Source: DSFO01 sp041640715
GTDB taxonomy: Archaea > Thermoproteota > Thermoprotei > Gearchaeales > Gearchaeaceae
Length of the DNA stretch: 64,000 nt
Direction of reading: 5' to 3'
Assembly (NCBI GenBank): GCA_041640715.1
Contig: JBEPZU010000006.1
Coordinates: 5,465 to 69,464 of the forward strand
Shown here: positions 25,944-34,778 of the stretch, one piece after another
Position numbering within the stretch: position 1 is the first letter of the stretch
Layout: every line of letters begins with the position of its first letter
Translations under genes and position numbers: made by a program
Notes under the pieces: generated by a model
What the model was told of the DNA's origin: nothing
Databases searched by the model: none
Seen by the model: only the letters and a program-made list of their open reading frames with translations

Positions 25944-26825
25944 TTACTTAAAAAATTTATTTATCCCAAAAATATTACCTAAAAATTCACCGAATAAGAA
26001 AGCTACGAAAGCGGCTAGGAGTAAAACGCCGGTGTTTAATAAGAACTCTCTTAGGAAAGGTTTGTCATATACCACAGCAGAATAATAATTAAAGTAAGCA
26101 GCAAGGAGTATTGCTACTGCTAAAGAAGAGAAAAAGGCGATGAACATATCATGGGTCAAGAAATAAGGCAACGCTAATGCTAAAGCAGCCAGGTTATAAT
26201 ATATGCCTGTATAAATCGATGCTATTTTGGAATTCCTTACTTCTCCTTGTTTGGCTTGCAAATAAGCTGCAGAAGCCATCGCTATTGAGGCAGAAATTCC
26301 TACAACCAAACCTGCTACGCCTGCTACTATAGTAGATGTAGTAGCACCTAAGAAGCCTGCATGAACACCGGTTATTTCTATTATTGCGTCGGCTAGTCCT
26401 AGGACGATGAAACCTAAATAAATTGCAGACGTATCTTTGATTTGTGAAACCCAGAAATTTTCGTGTTCCAGTTCATCTTTTATTATAGACTCTAATTTCT
26501 CTCTGTTTTTCCCCTCAAGTTCTCCCAAAAGGGCTTTATACCTTTCTATTACTTTTTTCTCATTCCTTTCAAGTAACTTAACAGCAAACGTTATGCCGAA
26601 TATATATCTAACTAAAATGAAAAGGTAAATTCTAATCTTCCAAAAAATGCTAATTTTTTGAGTTTCTCCTCCCATTAAGCTCTTCCAAAATAATAAATGT
26701 TCCTGTTCCTGTTTAGCCAACGTTTCAAGCACTTTCTTCCTATCTCCATCCTTTTCAATTTTGGACAATCTGAGATAAACACAATGATCTACATATTCAT
26801 CAAGATAATATCTTGAAAACACCAT
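25944..26825 (-). CDS. Ferritin-like domain fused to VIT1/CCC1 iron transporter
   Basis: The chosen start (ATG at 26825, 293 aa) has a TATA-like AAATTAAAAG (26843-26852) at leaderless spacing; an ORF extending to 26921 would place that box inside the coding region. Residues 1-120 form a rubrerythrin/ferritin-like helical domain with E-x-x-H motifs (KQEQEHLLF, KDELEHENF), the rest a five-helix VIT1/CCC1 membrane domain (ITGVHAGFLGA). Such proteins (like bacterial MbfA) export Fe/Mn. Metal homeostasis is the likely role. Confidence 0.88.
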   Translation of the reverse strand: MVFSRYYLDEYVDHCVYLRLSKIEKDGDRKKVLETLAKQEQEHLLFWKSLMGGETQKISIFWKIRIYLFILVRYIFGITFAVKLLERNEKKVIERYKALLGELEGKNREKLESIIKDELEHENFWVSQIKDTSAIYLGFIVLGLADAIIEITGVHAGFLGATTSTIVAGVAGLVVGISASIAMASAAYLQAKQGEVRNSKIASIYTGIYYNLAALALALPYFLTHDMFIAFFSSLAVAILLAAYFNYYSAVVYDKPFLREFLLNTGVLLLAAFVAFLFGEFLGNIFGINKFFK

Positions 26826-27181
26826 ATAATTACTTCTACGAGAAATTAAAAGCTTTGTTTCTCCTAATGAGAAAACTAAAGATTTATGGTTAAACTTATA
26901 TTGTTTAAAGCATTTAATCACAAACCCATTGTTTTTTCTAAGAAGACCTATTTTCCATCAATACATCAACAGTCTTCATCAACCTCAATCACAATTAAGG
27001 TTACACAACACTTTAGAATTGAGCAATTGATTTCATAATAAGTATTTTCCCATGAATTTTTAACCTACCCGCATAGAGTCTTTCGCCTTACGTAATTGTT
27101 TGGAATCGATACCATCTTAGTGTCACGTTTAATCGATCGTAAATTTCAAAGATAATGAATTCCAGCTTAATCTCTAAATTA
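26826..27181. other. 356-bp non-coding gap upstream of the VIT1 gene
   Basis: Apart from the VIT1 promoter at its left edge (near 26843-26852), no gene is supported. Three CATCAA hexamers occur at 26957-26962, 26965-26970 and 26978-26983 (TTGATG on the minus strand); they resemble box C cores, but no box D lies at the right spacing. The right half flanks the 3' end of tRNA-Leu. An unannotated small RNA cannot be excluded. Confidence 0.4.
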
Positions 27182-27266
27182 TGCGGAGGGTGGGATTTGA
27201 ACCCACGCAGCTCTAAAGCACAAGGGCCTGAACCTTGCCCCTTTGACCTGGCTCGGGCACCTCCGC
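27182..27266 (-). tRNA. tRNA-Leu (CAG)
   Basis: On the minus strand the acceptor GCGGAGG pairs with CCTCCGC, discriminator A, anticodon stem CAAGG/CCTTG with loop TTCAGGC (anticodon CAG), a long variable arm typical of class II tRNAs, and T-stem GTGGG/CCCAC with TTCAAAT loop. 85 nt, no intron, no encoded CCA. Confidence 0.96.
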
Positions 27267-27303
27267 TAATTTACATTTTACTTAGCTCTAATATTTATTT
27301 TAC

Positions 27304-27774
27304 ATGATTAAAGTAAGACCGATGTTTTATAGCGAGATAGAAGAGGTATCAAAGCTTGCTATGAAGCTGTTGAACGAGCCTAATGTTAGCGATAATAATG
27401 TGTTAGCCAACGAAGAAAACAGGAAGCTTTGGATAGAAGTGATCTCTAACTTATTGGCAAGAGACAGGTCTTCCATAGCTATAGCTGAATTGAATAATAA
27501 GATAGTAGGCTATTCGGTATTCAACTTAAATGCTTCTGAACCTTTTAAAGTCAAAGAGAGATGGTGCTACATAAGCGATCTCTACGTCGAAAAAGAATAC
27601 AGGAGAAAAGGAATAGGAAGTGAATTAATTAAGTACATAGAAGAGCAAGCTAAGCAAAGGGATGTAAAGAAAATAAGGCTTATAATATGGAAGGAAAACG
27701 AACCAGCAATGGAGTTTTATAGAAAGAACGATTTTAAGATTGTTGGATATCTTCTTGAAAAACAAATCAAATAA
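27304..27774 (+). CDS. GNAT-family N-acetyltransferase
   Basis: This 156-aa protein has the GNAT acetyl-CoA-binding motif A (YISDLYVEKEYRRKGIGSEL, with R-R-x-G-I-G) and motif B near the C-terminus (NEPAMEFYRKNDFKIVGY). It transfers acetyl from acetyl-CoA to an amine on a protein or small molecule; the substrate cannot be read from sequence. It lies between tRNA-Leu and gdhA and appears to be its own unit. Confidence 0.93.
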   Translation: MIKVRPMFYSEIEEVSKLAMKLLNEPNVSDNNVLANEENRKLWIEVISNLLARDRSSIAIAELNNKIVGYSVFNLNASEPFKVKERWCYISDLYVEKEYRRKGIGSELIKYIEEQAKQRDVKKIRLIIWKENEPAMEFYRKNDFKIVGYLLEKQIK

Positions 27775-27787
27775 TTAACCTTTTATA

Positions 27788-27795
27788 TTTTTTAA
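27788..27795 (+). promoter_or_regulatory. TATA-like box of gdhA
   Basis: ATTTTTTAAG-type tract centred about 25 nt before the ATG at 27815. This predicts a leaderless gdhA mRNA with its own promoter, separate from the upstream acetyltransferase. Confidence 0.5.
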
Positions 27796-27814
27796 GAGTT
27801 ATTTAAAATGCTCT

Positions 27815-29065
27815 ATGCCGTTAAAGATTTCCCCCTACGAAGTAGCTGTTAAACAGCTCGAAAGCGCTTCTAAAATAATAAACCTGGATCAAGATACGCT
27901 TGAGATATTAAAAAAACCACAGAAGACAATAATAGTAAATATCCCAGTCTTGATGGACGATGGTTCTGTAAGAGTATTTACGGGGTATAGGGTACAACAT
28001 AATAATTTCAGGGGGCCATACAAAGGAGGTATAAGGTATCATCCTGATGTAAACTTAGATGAAGTAACAGCCTTAGCGATGTGGATGACATGGAAATGCG
28101 CCGTAGTGGATATTCCATTTGGAGGAGGAAAAGGAGGCATAGCTTGCCCCATTAAATACATAAGCGAAAGAGAAAAAGAAAGGATGACTAGAAGATTTAT
28201 AGATATGATCCATAACGAAATAGGTCCTGAGATAGATATACCAGCACCTGATGTGTATACAGATGCTCAAACAATGGCGTGGATATTTGATGAATATTCT
28301 AAAATAAAAGGATATCCTGCTTATGGAGTGGTCACAGGAAAACCTTTAGAACTAGGAGGTTCAGAAGGAAGGAAAGAAGCTACAGGTTATGGTGTTGCGG
28401 CTTGCGTAAGAGAAGCGGCTAAGATGTTAGGACTTGATATAAATGAAGCTAGAGTAGCAATTCAAGGTTTCGGTAATGTAGGATATTATACTGCTGAGAA
28501 GCTTCATGAGTATGGCTTTAAGATCGTAGCTATAAGCGATTCACAAGGAGGAGTATACCTAGAAGAAGGAATAGACCCTAGGGATTTACTTCAACATAAG
28601 ACCAAGAATGGAACCGTTGTAGGCTATAAAGATACGAAGAAAATATCCAACGAAGCCCTACTTATGAGCGATGTAGATATTTTAGTACCAGCAGCCCTTG
28701 AGAACCAAATCACTGCTACTAATGCAGACAAAATTAAAGCGAAAATAATCGTAGAAGGAGCAAATGGACCTACCACGCCTGATGCAGACGAAATCCTTTT
28801 CAAGAAAAAAGTAATGGTAGTGCCAGACATATTAGCTAATGCAGGAGGAGTAACTGTGAGTTATTTTGAATGGGTACAAAATATGCAGAGAGTAAAATGG
28901 AGCAAGGAAGAAGTCCTTAAGAAAATGGAGGAAAAGATGATGAAGGCATTCTATGATGTCTATGAGCAAGCTAAAACTTATAATATAATGATGAGAGATG
29001 CGGCGATGGTCTTGGCTGTAAGGAGAGTCGTAGATGCATACAGATTAAAAGGTTTGGAATTTTAG
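27815..29065 (+). CDS. gdhA: Glutamate dehydrogenase
   Basis: This 416-aa protein is a full-length hexameric-type GDH. Conserved stretches include FTGYRVQHN, RGPYKGGIRYHP, the substrate-binding Lys region PFGGGKGGI, PAPDVYTD and the Rossmann motif IQGFGNVGYY. It interconverts glutamate and 2-oxoglutarate plus ammonia with NAD(P). Its 3' end overlaps the convergent methyltransferase gene by 21 nt. Confidence 0.98.
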   Translation: MPLKISPYEVAVKQLESASKIINLDQDTLEILKKPQKTIIVNIPVLMDDGSVRVFTGYRVQHNNFRGPYKGGIRYHPDVNLDEVTALAMWMTWKCAVVDIPFGGGKGGIACPIKYISEREKERMTRRFIDMIHNEIGPEIDIPAPDVYTDAQTMAWIFDEYSKIKGYPAYGVVTGKPLELGGSEGRKEATGYGVAACVREAAKMLGLDINEARVAIQGFGNVGYYTAEKLHEYGFKIVAISDSQGGVYLEEGIDPRDLLQHKTKNGTVVGYKDTKKISNEALLMSDVDILVPAALENQITATNADKIKAKIIVEGANGPTTPDADEILFKKKVMVVPDILANAGGVTVSYFEWVQNMQRVKWSKEEVLKKMEEKMMKAFYDVYEQAKTYNIMMRDAAMVLAVRRVVDAYRLKGLEF

Positions 29066-29569
29066 TACCAACAACTCTTCGAAAAATAATTTTTTCTTTT
29101 TCACCACTTCATATTTAAATTCTTCAAAGTTTTGTTGAATATTACTCAAACTGGATAGTATAATGTAGCATTTTGTTTTAAATCTCTTAATTTCTTTAAT
29201 AAAATCATTTATAATATTTCTATTATTTTGTTCATATATCAAAGCCGAATCTAAATCTGTTTCGAAATCGTCCTTGGGAAGATATGGAGGGTTGAAAACG
29301 ATTAAATCTATACAGCACGGTCTTATGGCGCTTAAAAGGTCACAACAAATAACCTCGATGTTGAAAGCACCACTTTCTCGTATCTTGCTCTTAACTAAAT
29401 TAAGGCATTCCATTGAAACATCTGTAGCTAGAATCAAATCAAATCTATCTCGCAAGCTAAAAGCTACATAACCAGAACCCGTTCCTAAATCTATGACCAA
29501 TCCTCCTTTTTCCTGTTCTAAAGATTCTAAAAGTAGAAATGTATCTTCAGAAGGAGGATAGCACACCAT
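29045..29569 (-). CDS. HemK2/Mtq2-type release-factor glutamine methyltransferase
   Basis: This 174-aa protein has SAM motif I (VIDLGTGSGYVAF) and the NPPY motif (VFNPPYLPKDD) that binds the glutamine side chain. The short form starting CYPPSEDTFLLL is typical of archaeal/eukaryotic HemK2/Mtq2, which methylates the GGQ glutamine of aRF1/eRF1. Family known; the target in this organism is inferred. Confidence 0.87.
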   Translation of the reverse strand: MVCYPPSEDTFLLLESLEQEKGGLVIDLGTGSGYVAFSLRDRFDLILATDVSMECLNLVKSKIRESGAFNIEVICCDLLSAIRPCCIDLIVFNPPYLPKDDFETDLDSALIYEQNNRNIINDFIKEIKRFKTKCYIILSSLSNIQQNFEEFKYEVVKKKKLFFEELLVLKFQTF

Positions 29570-29709
29570 GACTAGTAGCTATGTTAAGAGCCTTCATGCT
29601 ATTTTAGTCTTGGCAAAATATACATCTCTTAAAAGCATTAGAAGAAAAGCATGATTTTCAAGCTTGCTAAGGATGTTGTTAAAATAAAGAAAACCCAAAA
29701 TGAGAAACT

Positions 29710-30999
29710 TCACCTGAAATAGCAGACCGAATCTACTAATTCTTCCAGCTCTTCCCCTTTATTGCTGATTACCTTATCAAAGGAAACTACTACGAAGTCT
29801 AGATTAAGATCCTTAGCATAACGATATGCTTCTAACAATTCCTCTTTAGTAGGATATCTAGCGATTTCAACATACCTCTTATCAAACTTAGGAGACAGAG
29901 GATTGCAGAAATTATCAGGATGATATTGATACATTATGTTCACTAGAACATCTGGCATGTTTTCTTTTATCCATTTCAATATAGGTTTTGTACAGCATTC
30001 TACATGATTCGGCATAACAAGATGCCTAATCACCATATTATCGCCCCATTCATAGACAAGCCTATGGTTCTTACTCACGGTCTCAAAGTACCAAGGAGTT
30101 CTAGACAACCTAATGGCGCAATTATTATTTCCGAATTTGAAATCAGGCAAATAGATATCCACGACTTCTTTTAGAAGCTTCATTAGCTTATCGCTCATGT
30201 AGAAATTAGAGTTCCATAAAATAGGTGCATTGAATTCATTTTTATAATAAGCATTTCTATAATCTACCTTATAACCAAAATAATCTGTATAAGCATTTAA
30301 TATATAGTTGAATTCCTTAGGTTGAGGTTTCTTTAGATCACAAAGTTCCCTTATTGCTTCTATTATTGTATGAAAATGAATCGTAGGTTCTCCGCCTACT
30401 AAGTTTATATTGTGACAACCCTCGATCCTCAGTTGATACATCATCAAAGCTAAAAGCCTAGGAGTAACAGGAATTCCATTATACTTATCTGTGCTTATAT
30501 CGCCGTTCTGGCAAAAAGCACATCTCATATTACAACTTGAGAAGAATATTGTGCCTGAACCGTTTGTACCTCTAAAAATTAATTCTTCACCTCTATGATG
30601 GAAATAGCTACTAACCCTTGAAACTTCTTCTAGCTGACAAGTCCCTAATTTATCCCCTTTGGTTCTATCTACTTTACAATGCCATCTACAAAACTCGCAA
30701 TGTTTAAGCATCCTCCTAGCTATCTCTACTTTCAAATCCAAGAAATTGGGACTCATTATAGGTAATTCGCTGATCTCAACTTCGCCTGACTTAATCTTTA
30801 AGAAGAGTTCTTGAAATTCAAAGGATAGCCTTTCATGCTCTTCCCATAGAGATTCTTCATCAGCTTCTTTAATATTTAAATCACAACCTATTCTTCTACA
30901 TAGTAAATATTTTGCAGGTTTTATATTTAGAGAAACTTCATAATACCAATTGAGCTTATCTTTAACATGTTTCCATACCCATAAATTGGCAAAATTCAC
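29710..30999 (-). CDS. PflX-like radical SAM protein (COG1313)
   Basis: This 429-aa protein has the radical-SAM cluster motif CNMRCAFCQ (C-x3-C-x2-C) after an upstream Cys-rich element (CEFCRWHCKVD) and the sequence GTNGSGTIFFSSC, all hallmarks of the COG1313 PflX group related to pyruvate formate-lyase-activating enzymes. The GGEPT motif follows. Its substrate is unknown in archaea. N-terminal ~100 residues are an added helical region. Confidence 0.87.
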   Translation of the reverse strand: MNFANLWVWKHVKDKLNWYYEVSLNIKPAKYLLCRRIGCDLNIKEADEESLWEEHERLSFEFQELFLKIKSGEVEISELPIMSPNFLDLKVEIARRMLKHCEFCRWHCKVDRTKGDKLGTCQLEEVSRVSSYFHHRGEELIFRGTNGSGTIFFSSCNMRCAFCQNGDISTDKYNGIPVTPRLLALMMYQLRIEGCHNINLVGGEPTIHFHTIIEAIRELCDLKKPQPKEFNYILNAYTDYFGYKVDYRNAYYKNEFNAPILWNSNFYMSDKLMKLLKEVVDIYLPDFKFGNNNCAIRLSRTPWYFETVSKNHRLVYEWGDNMVIRHLVMPNHVECCTKPILKWIKENMPDVLVNIMYQYHPDNFCNPLSPKFDKRYVEIARYPTKEELLEAYRYAKDLNLDFVVVSFDKVISNKGEELEELVDSVCYFR

Positions 31000-31020
31000 A
31001 CTATATTTATACTATTTAAA

Positions 31021-31326
31021 TCATAAAAGTCCTTTCTTTCTTAACAATTCCTCAACTGCTCTCTTATCTTTACAAACTATGTATAGTACACTGTTTTCTT
31101 TTACCTGCGCCTCTTTCAAAGTCTTGTTATCAGGAATTTCCTTATTTTTATAAATAATTTTAAAAAAATTAGGAAAATCATCTAATTTATATTTTTTAAG
31201 AATTATTTTCTTTAATTCTAAAACTTCTTTATCAAGATCTATATTTATCTCGCTAATTTTCTTATTAAAAAAACTCCAAGAAGTTTTTTCTTTAAAAATA
31301 AAGGTTTCATTTACTTTTATCTTCAC
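31021..31326 (-). CDS. Ubiquitin-like (beta-grasp) protein without Gly-Gly tail
   Basis: Residues 56-84 of this 101-aa protein align without gaps to residues 42-70 of eukaryotic ubiquitin, with about 8 of 29 identities and mostly conservative changes (KIIYKNKEIPDNKTL against RLIFAGKQLEDGRTL; VKENSVLYIV against IQKESTLHLV). Preceding segments fit beta1 (MKIKV), beta2 (EINIDL) and the helix (VLELKKIILKKY). The C-terminus is KKGLL, with no Gly-Gly, so it is not an obvious conjugated modifier (unlike SAMP/Urm1). It overlaps htpX by ATGA, so the two are cotranslated. Fold is inferred from sequence; function unknown. Confidence 0.7.
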   Translation of the reverse strand: MKIKVNETFIFKEKTSWSFFNKKISEINIDLDKEVLELKKIILKKYKLDDFPNFFKIIYKNKEIPDNKTLKEAQVKENSVLYIVCKDKRAVEELLRKKGLL

Positions 31327-32201
31327 ACTATATAAATCCCCATTTCTTTAGCGATTTCCTTTAACCTTTCTATCCTTTTCTTAGTAGATGGATGCGTTGA
31401 GAACCATTCAATTACATCTTCACCGCTTATACCTTTTCTAAAGGGGTTTGCAATCCATAATGATGCAGTAGTCTGAGGAGCATCTAGTCTCGAACCAGAA
31501 ATTATATACCTCTCTATTTTCTGCAGAGCACTTATCAAATTCTGGGGCTTTCCTGTTATCTTGGCAGCGGTATAATCAGCTAAATACTCTCTAGATCTAG
31601 ATATTGCAAGTTGAATTAGAGAAGCTGTGAGAGGAGCTAGTATGTATGTTGCTAATGCTAAGGCTATTTCTGCTCCATTCCTTCCTCTAACTAATACTAC
31701 TAGAAATAAGAAATAAGCCAACCAGGTTATTGCAGAAGCAACTGCAGCAGCGATGGTTGCAATAAGAACATCTCTATTAACTATATGACCTATCTCGTGA
31801 GCCATCACTGCTTCGATTTCTTTATCATCCATCAAGGTAAGCAATCCTTTAGTCGCAGCTACAACAGAACTTCCTGGACCTCTTCCTGTAGCGAAAGCAT
31901 TAGGTTGAGGAGAATCGACGATGGCCACTTTTGGTTTCTTAATTCCTACTTTCATAGATAGATCCTCTACGATTCTGTGAAGTCTAGGCGCTTCACTTTC
32001 ACTTACTATTCTAGCACCCGTACTTGCAAGCACTATTTTATCTGAAATGAAATAGAACAGAAGGTTAAGCAATAAAGCTGCTATGAGGAAAAAGAAAGCA
32101 ATGCTTATCCCTCCTATTAAGTAACCTATGCCTACTAATATAGCACCAAGTAATGCCAATAACGAAACAGTTTTTAGATAAATTTTTAGAGCGTAAACCA
32201 T
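31323..32201 (-). CDS. htpX: HtpX-like M48 membrane metalloprotease
   Basis: The chosen start (ATG at 32201, 292 aa) is about 30 nt from a TATA-like TATTTAAA (32228-32235); an ORF reaching 32243 would encode the TATA box itself as residues N-L-N-I. The protein has two N-terminal membrane helices, the zinc motif HEIGH, the downstream Glu region SREYLADYTAAK, and two further helices: the M48B/HtpX plan. HtpX degrades misfolded membrane proteins. The ubiquitin-like gene is cotranslated downstream. Confidence 0.93.
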   Translation of the reverse strand: MVYALKIYLKTVSLLALLGAILVGIGYLIGGISIAFFFLIAALLLNLLFYFISDKIVLASTGARIVSESEAPRLHRIVEDLSMKVGIKKPKVAIVDSPQPNAFATGRGPGSSVVAATKGLLTLMDDKEIEAVMAHEIGHIVNRDVLIATIAAAVASAITWLAYFLFLVVLVRGRNGAEIALALATYILAPLTASLIQLAISRSREYLADYTAAKITGKPQNLISALQKIERYIISGSRLDAPQTTASLWIANPFRKGISGEDVIEWFSTHPSTKKRIERLKEIAKEMGIYIV

Positions 32202-32277
32202 AACAAGATACCGATAGATGTATGTTATATTTAAATTTTCCAATAAGCTTTAAAATAAGATAGGGCTAATAGAAAAC
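32202..32277. promoter_or_regulatory. Divergent promoter region: htpX / HTH regulator
   Basis: TATTTAAA (32228-32235, read on the minus strand) serves htpX, and CTTTAAAATA (32248-32257, plus strand) lies 26 nt before the GTG at 32278. The two boxes are 12 bp apart, so the divergent regulator may control the htpX unit; that is inference. Confidence 0.5.
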
Positions 32278-32721
32278 GTGGTAATCCCCAAATTAATGCC
32301 TGATGAAGTGATAACAAGGGTAGTTTATCCTTTAATAAGATCCTTGGTCGCTAAACGTTTGATAGAAATTCATCGTTTAAACCAAAAAGAAGTTGCTGAT
32401 ATCCTGAGCGTAACTCAAGCAGCTGTAAGTTATTACTTATCAAACAAAAGAGGAACTACAAAAAATCTTCTTTGCAATGAAGAAATAGAGGCCATAAATA
32501 AACTAGTCGATGAATTTGTTTCAAAAAACATAACGAAGGAAGAACTATTTGTAGAAATCATCAAATTAATACAGAACATCATAAGGACAAGGGAGTTGTG
32601 TTTATTCCACAAATATTTAGAAAAGGATTTGGACATAAATGGGTGCAATATATGCGAGATAAGATACTTCTCTATTCCTTCCTTTTCTATGAACGTGACC
32701 CTCAAGAATTCAAATGAGTAA
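32278..32721 (+). CDS. COG2522-like HTH transcriptional regulator with C-terminal Cys motifs
   Basis: This 147-aa protein starts with GTG, supported by a TATA-like box at leaderless spacing (ATG at 32296 is an alternative). It carries an XRE-type HTH (HRLNQKEVADILSVTQAAVSYYL) and a C-terminal half with Cys and His residues (CLFHKYLEKD, GCNICEI) that could bind zinc or an Fe-S cluster. The next small gene overlaps it by 8 nt. Target genes are unknown; the divergent htpX unit is a candidate. Confidence 0.85.
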   Translation: MVIPKLMPDEVITRVVYPLIRSLVAKRLIEIHRLNQKEVADILSVTQAAVSYYLSNKRGTTKNLLCNEEIEAINKLVDEFVSKNITKEELFVEIIKLIQNIIRTRELCLFHKYLEKDLDINGCNICEIRYFSIPSFSMNVTLKNSNE

Positions 32722-32848
32722 AGAGAAAATAAGAAGCTTTTGTCAGTATTGCAATAAAATAACAGAGAAAGAAAAAGTAGGTGAGGAAGGGATATGGGGT
32801 GTTTATAGATGTGTAGTTTGCAATAACTTGGTACTTTTGCCACCTTAA
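32714..32848 (+). CDS. 44-aa zinc-ribbon protein
   Basis: ATG at 32714 overlaps the stop of the HTH regulator gene by 8 nt (ATGAGTAA) and the frame runs to TAA at 32846. The product has two C-x2-C knuckles, CQYC and CVVC, about 20 residues apart, on a basic sequence: a minimal zinc ribbon. The size, coupling and paired knuckles argue for a real gene. It may act with the upstream regulator. Confidence 0.7.
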   Translation: MSKEKIRSFCQYCNKITEKEKVGEEGIWGVYRCVVCNNLVLLPP

Positions 32849-32879
32849 CTTTAAATTAGGAGAAGACTAATAAAGAAAG

Positions 32880-34778
32880 ATGAGGTTGTTTCTTCTATTA
32901 TCAATCATACTACTTAATTTTCTACCCCTAAATATAACCCTACTAACTGCTGAAAGTTGCGAGGACCTGGTTCTAACTTCTAATCAAAAAGTGACCATAA
33001 GTGAGCCTAAAATTTTATGCAAAATAACTATGCAAGATGATTCCCAGTTAACTATAGAAAATGTAGCCGAGCTTAAAGTACTAGGTAATATTGAACTCAA
33101 AGATAATTCGCAACTATTAATAAACAATTCTACCATATCAATTAATTCTAATTTATCTCTAGAAAGCAATAGCCAAATACAAATCGTGAAATCTAACGTG
33201 ACGTTCTATACCTTAAAATTTCTCCTAAAAGGAAATTCTAGTGCTTATATCAATTTTTCTTTATTTAATTCTGAGAAACTAGAGATCATTCCAAAAGACC
33301 TATCTAAGCTTAGGATTAGATATACAAGCTTTATTGGGAAAATCTATATCTATCCATATTCTTATTCTGACGTACAAATCGAAAAAAGTCATGGATTCAA
33401 GTTAGTCATATCAAATCAAAGATTCAATGCAACAATAGAGGATTCAACGCTGGCGATTAAACTAGAAATCATATCTGCTAACCCTCTCGAGATAAAGGTT
33501 CCTAAAGGTTTATACTCCTATTGGGATCCCTCCATGATTTCCAGCAGTATGATCACTCCTGCGCAGATAAAAATTTATCGAAGTTTATTTGGTCCAACTG
33601 GATTGAATAACGAAATAGCGCTAATAAGTAGAACCTCAGTGAGAATAACCAATTCGAGCGATATTAGCATTGCGCTATTCGATATACAAGATAACATATC
33701 AGGCCTTTTTAGAGGTTATTATGATAAGAAAACGCTTAAAATTTCTGATACGTATTATATTGAGCTAATACAATCCAGCGTTATAACATGGTCTTTAAAC
33801 TTCCAAGCTTTACAAAGCATAAAAATAACCAACTCTTCAAACTTAGAGATAAATGCACAAAATAAAACTAACGTAGAAGTATTTAATGTAAGAAATATAG
33901 AACAAATAGAAATCAAAGATAATGCAGTTATTTTATTAAATGAAAGCTCAATAATAGGCAAGGTTATTTTAAAAGATAATGCTAAATTGATAGCAAAGAA
34001 TACATACATAAGTAATATAAATAATATAATTACTAACGACAATTCAATAGCTTTAATAGCTTCTATCGATGAAGTAAGAACGAATGTTAAAGGAAACACG
34101 ACTAGTTTTTCTGTTTATGGAGCAATTGCTGTGTTATCAAGTTCAAATGTCACAATAAAGAATTTTCAACTGAAAATATCATTGGTAACGAAATATCCTA
34201 AATTCCAGACGGTTTTAATAGGGTTTGAAAACAAGATAGGTGAAATAACATTCTTTTCATTAAATAATCTACCCTCAGCTGAATACAAGTTGATTCTTGA
34301 AGTGGAAGCTACAACAGGTGAAAGATTGATAGCTGAAAAGCTTATCACAATTAAAACACCTATAAAACTAAGTAAACCTACTCCTCCTAGTTTGAAAATT
34401 ACCCTTAGCGGTTATCCTATACTAACTTGGGAAGAAGAAAATAATCCCTTTATCCCGATATTAGGTTATAACATTTATAGAGGGGAAGATCCAACTAATT
34501 TACAACAGATAGCTACCTTGTCTGCAAATAGAACTGTATTTATAGATTTAAACGTAACACAAGGTAAGGAATATTATTATGCTATAACTGCTTTTAACGA
34601 ACTAGGAGAAAGCGAATTCTCTAATATAATTCAAGCTAAATTACTTATAAAAGAAAGTGAGTCTGAACAGTTTGTGATGTACAAATGGATTCCAGCAATA
34701 GCTGTAGTGACGTTCTTTATGTTTTTATCTGGTTATATAATTAAAAGCATTAAGAATAGAAAAAGCCTTAAACATTGA
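32880..34778 (+). CDS. Secreted, membrane-anchored protein with beta-helix-like repeats and fibronectin III domain
   Basis: This 632-aa protein has a signal peptide (1-24), many short repeating strands rich in Asn/Ser (NSQLLINNSTISI and similar) typical of right-handed beta-helix or coiled surface proteins, a C-terminal fibronectin type III domain (about 500-590; LTWEEENNPFIPILGYNIYR and YYYAITAFNELGESEFS) and a final membrane helix with a basic tail. Many N-glycosylation sequons. Likely a cell-surface protein; no enzyme motif is seen. It ends convergently with the IscA-like gene (11 nt overlap). Confidence 0.8.
   Translation: MRLFLLLSIILLNFLPLNITLLTAESCEDLVLTSNQKVTISEPKILCKITMQDDSQLTIENVAELKVLGNIELKDNSQLLINNSTISINSNLSLESNSQIQIVKSNVTFYTLKFLLKGNSSAYINFSLFNSEKLEIIPKDLSKLRIRYTSFIGKIYIYPYSYSDVQIEKSHGFKLVISNQRFNATIEDSTLAIKLEIISANPLEIKVPKGLYSYWDPSMISSSMITPAQIKIYRSLFGPTGLNNEIALISRTSVRITNSSDISIALFDIQDNISGLFRGYYDKKTLKISDTYYIELIQSSVITWSLNFQALQSIKITNSSNLEINAQNKTNVEVFNVRNIEQIEIKDNAVILLNESSIIGKVILKDNAKLIAKNTYISNINNIITNDNSIALIASIDEVRTNVKGNTTSFSVYGAIAVLSSSNVTIKNFQLKISLVTKYPKFQTVLIGFENKIGEITFFSLNNLPSAEYKLILEVEATTGERLIAEKLITIKTPIKLSKPTPPSLKITLSGYPILTWEEENNPFIPILGYNIYRGEDPTNLQQIATLSANRTVFIDLNVTQGKEYYYAITAFNELGESEFSNIIQAKLLIKESESEQFVMYKWIPAIAVVTFFMFLSGYIIKSIKNRKSLKH

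Noticed and set aside
26950..27000. Box C/D small RNA on the minus strand
   Set aside because: TTGATG cores are present three times, but no CTGA box lies at suitable spacing and no terminal stem forms.
29570..29709. Small ORF (about 23 codons) or sRNA in the gap before the PflX-like gene
   Set aside because: No coding bias, no start context and no recognisable RNA motif; left unannotated.
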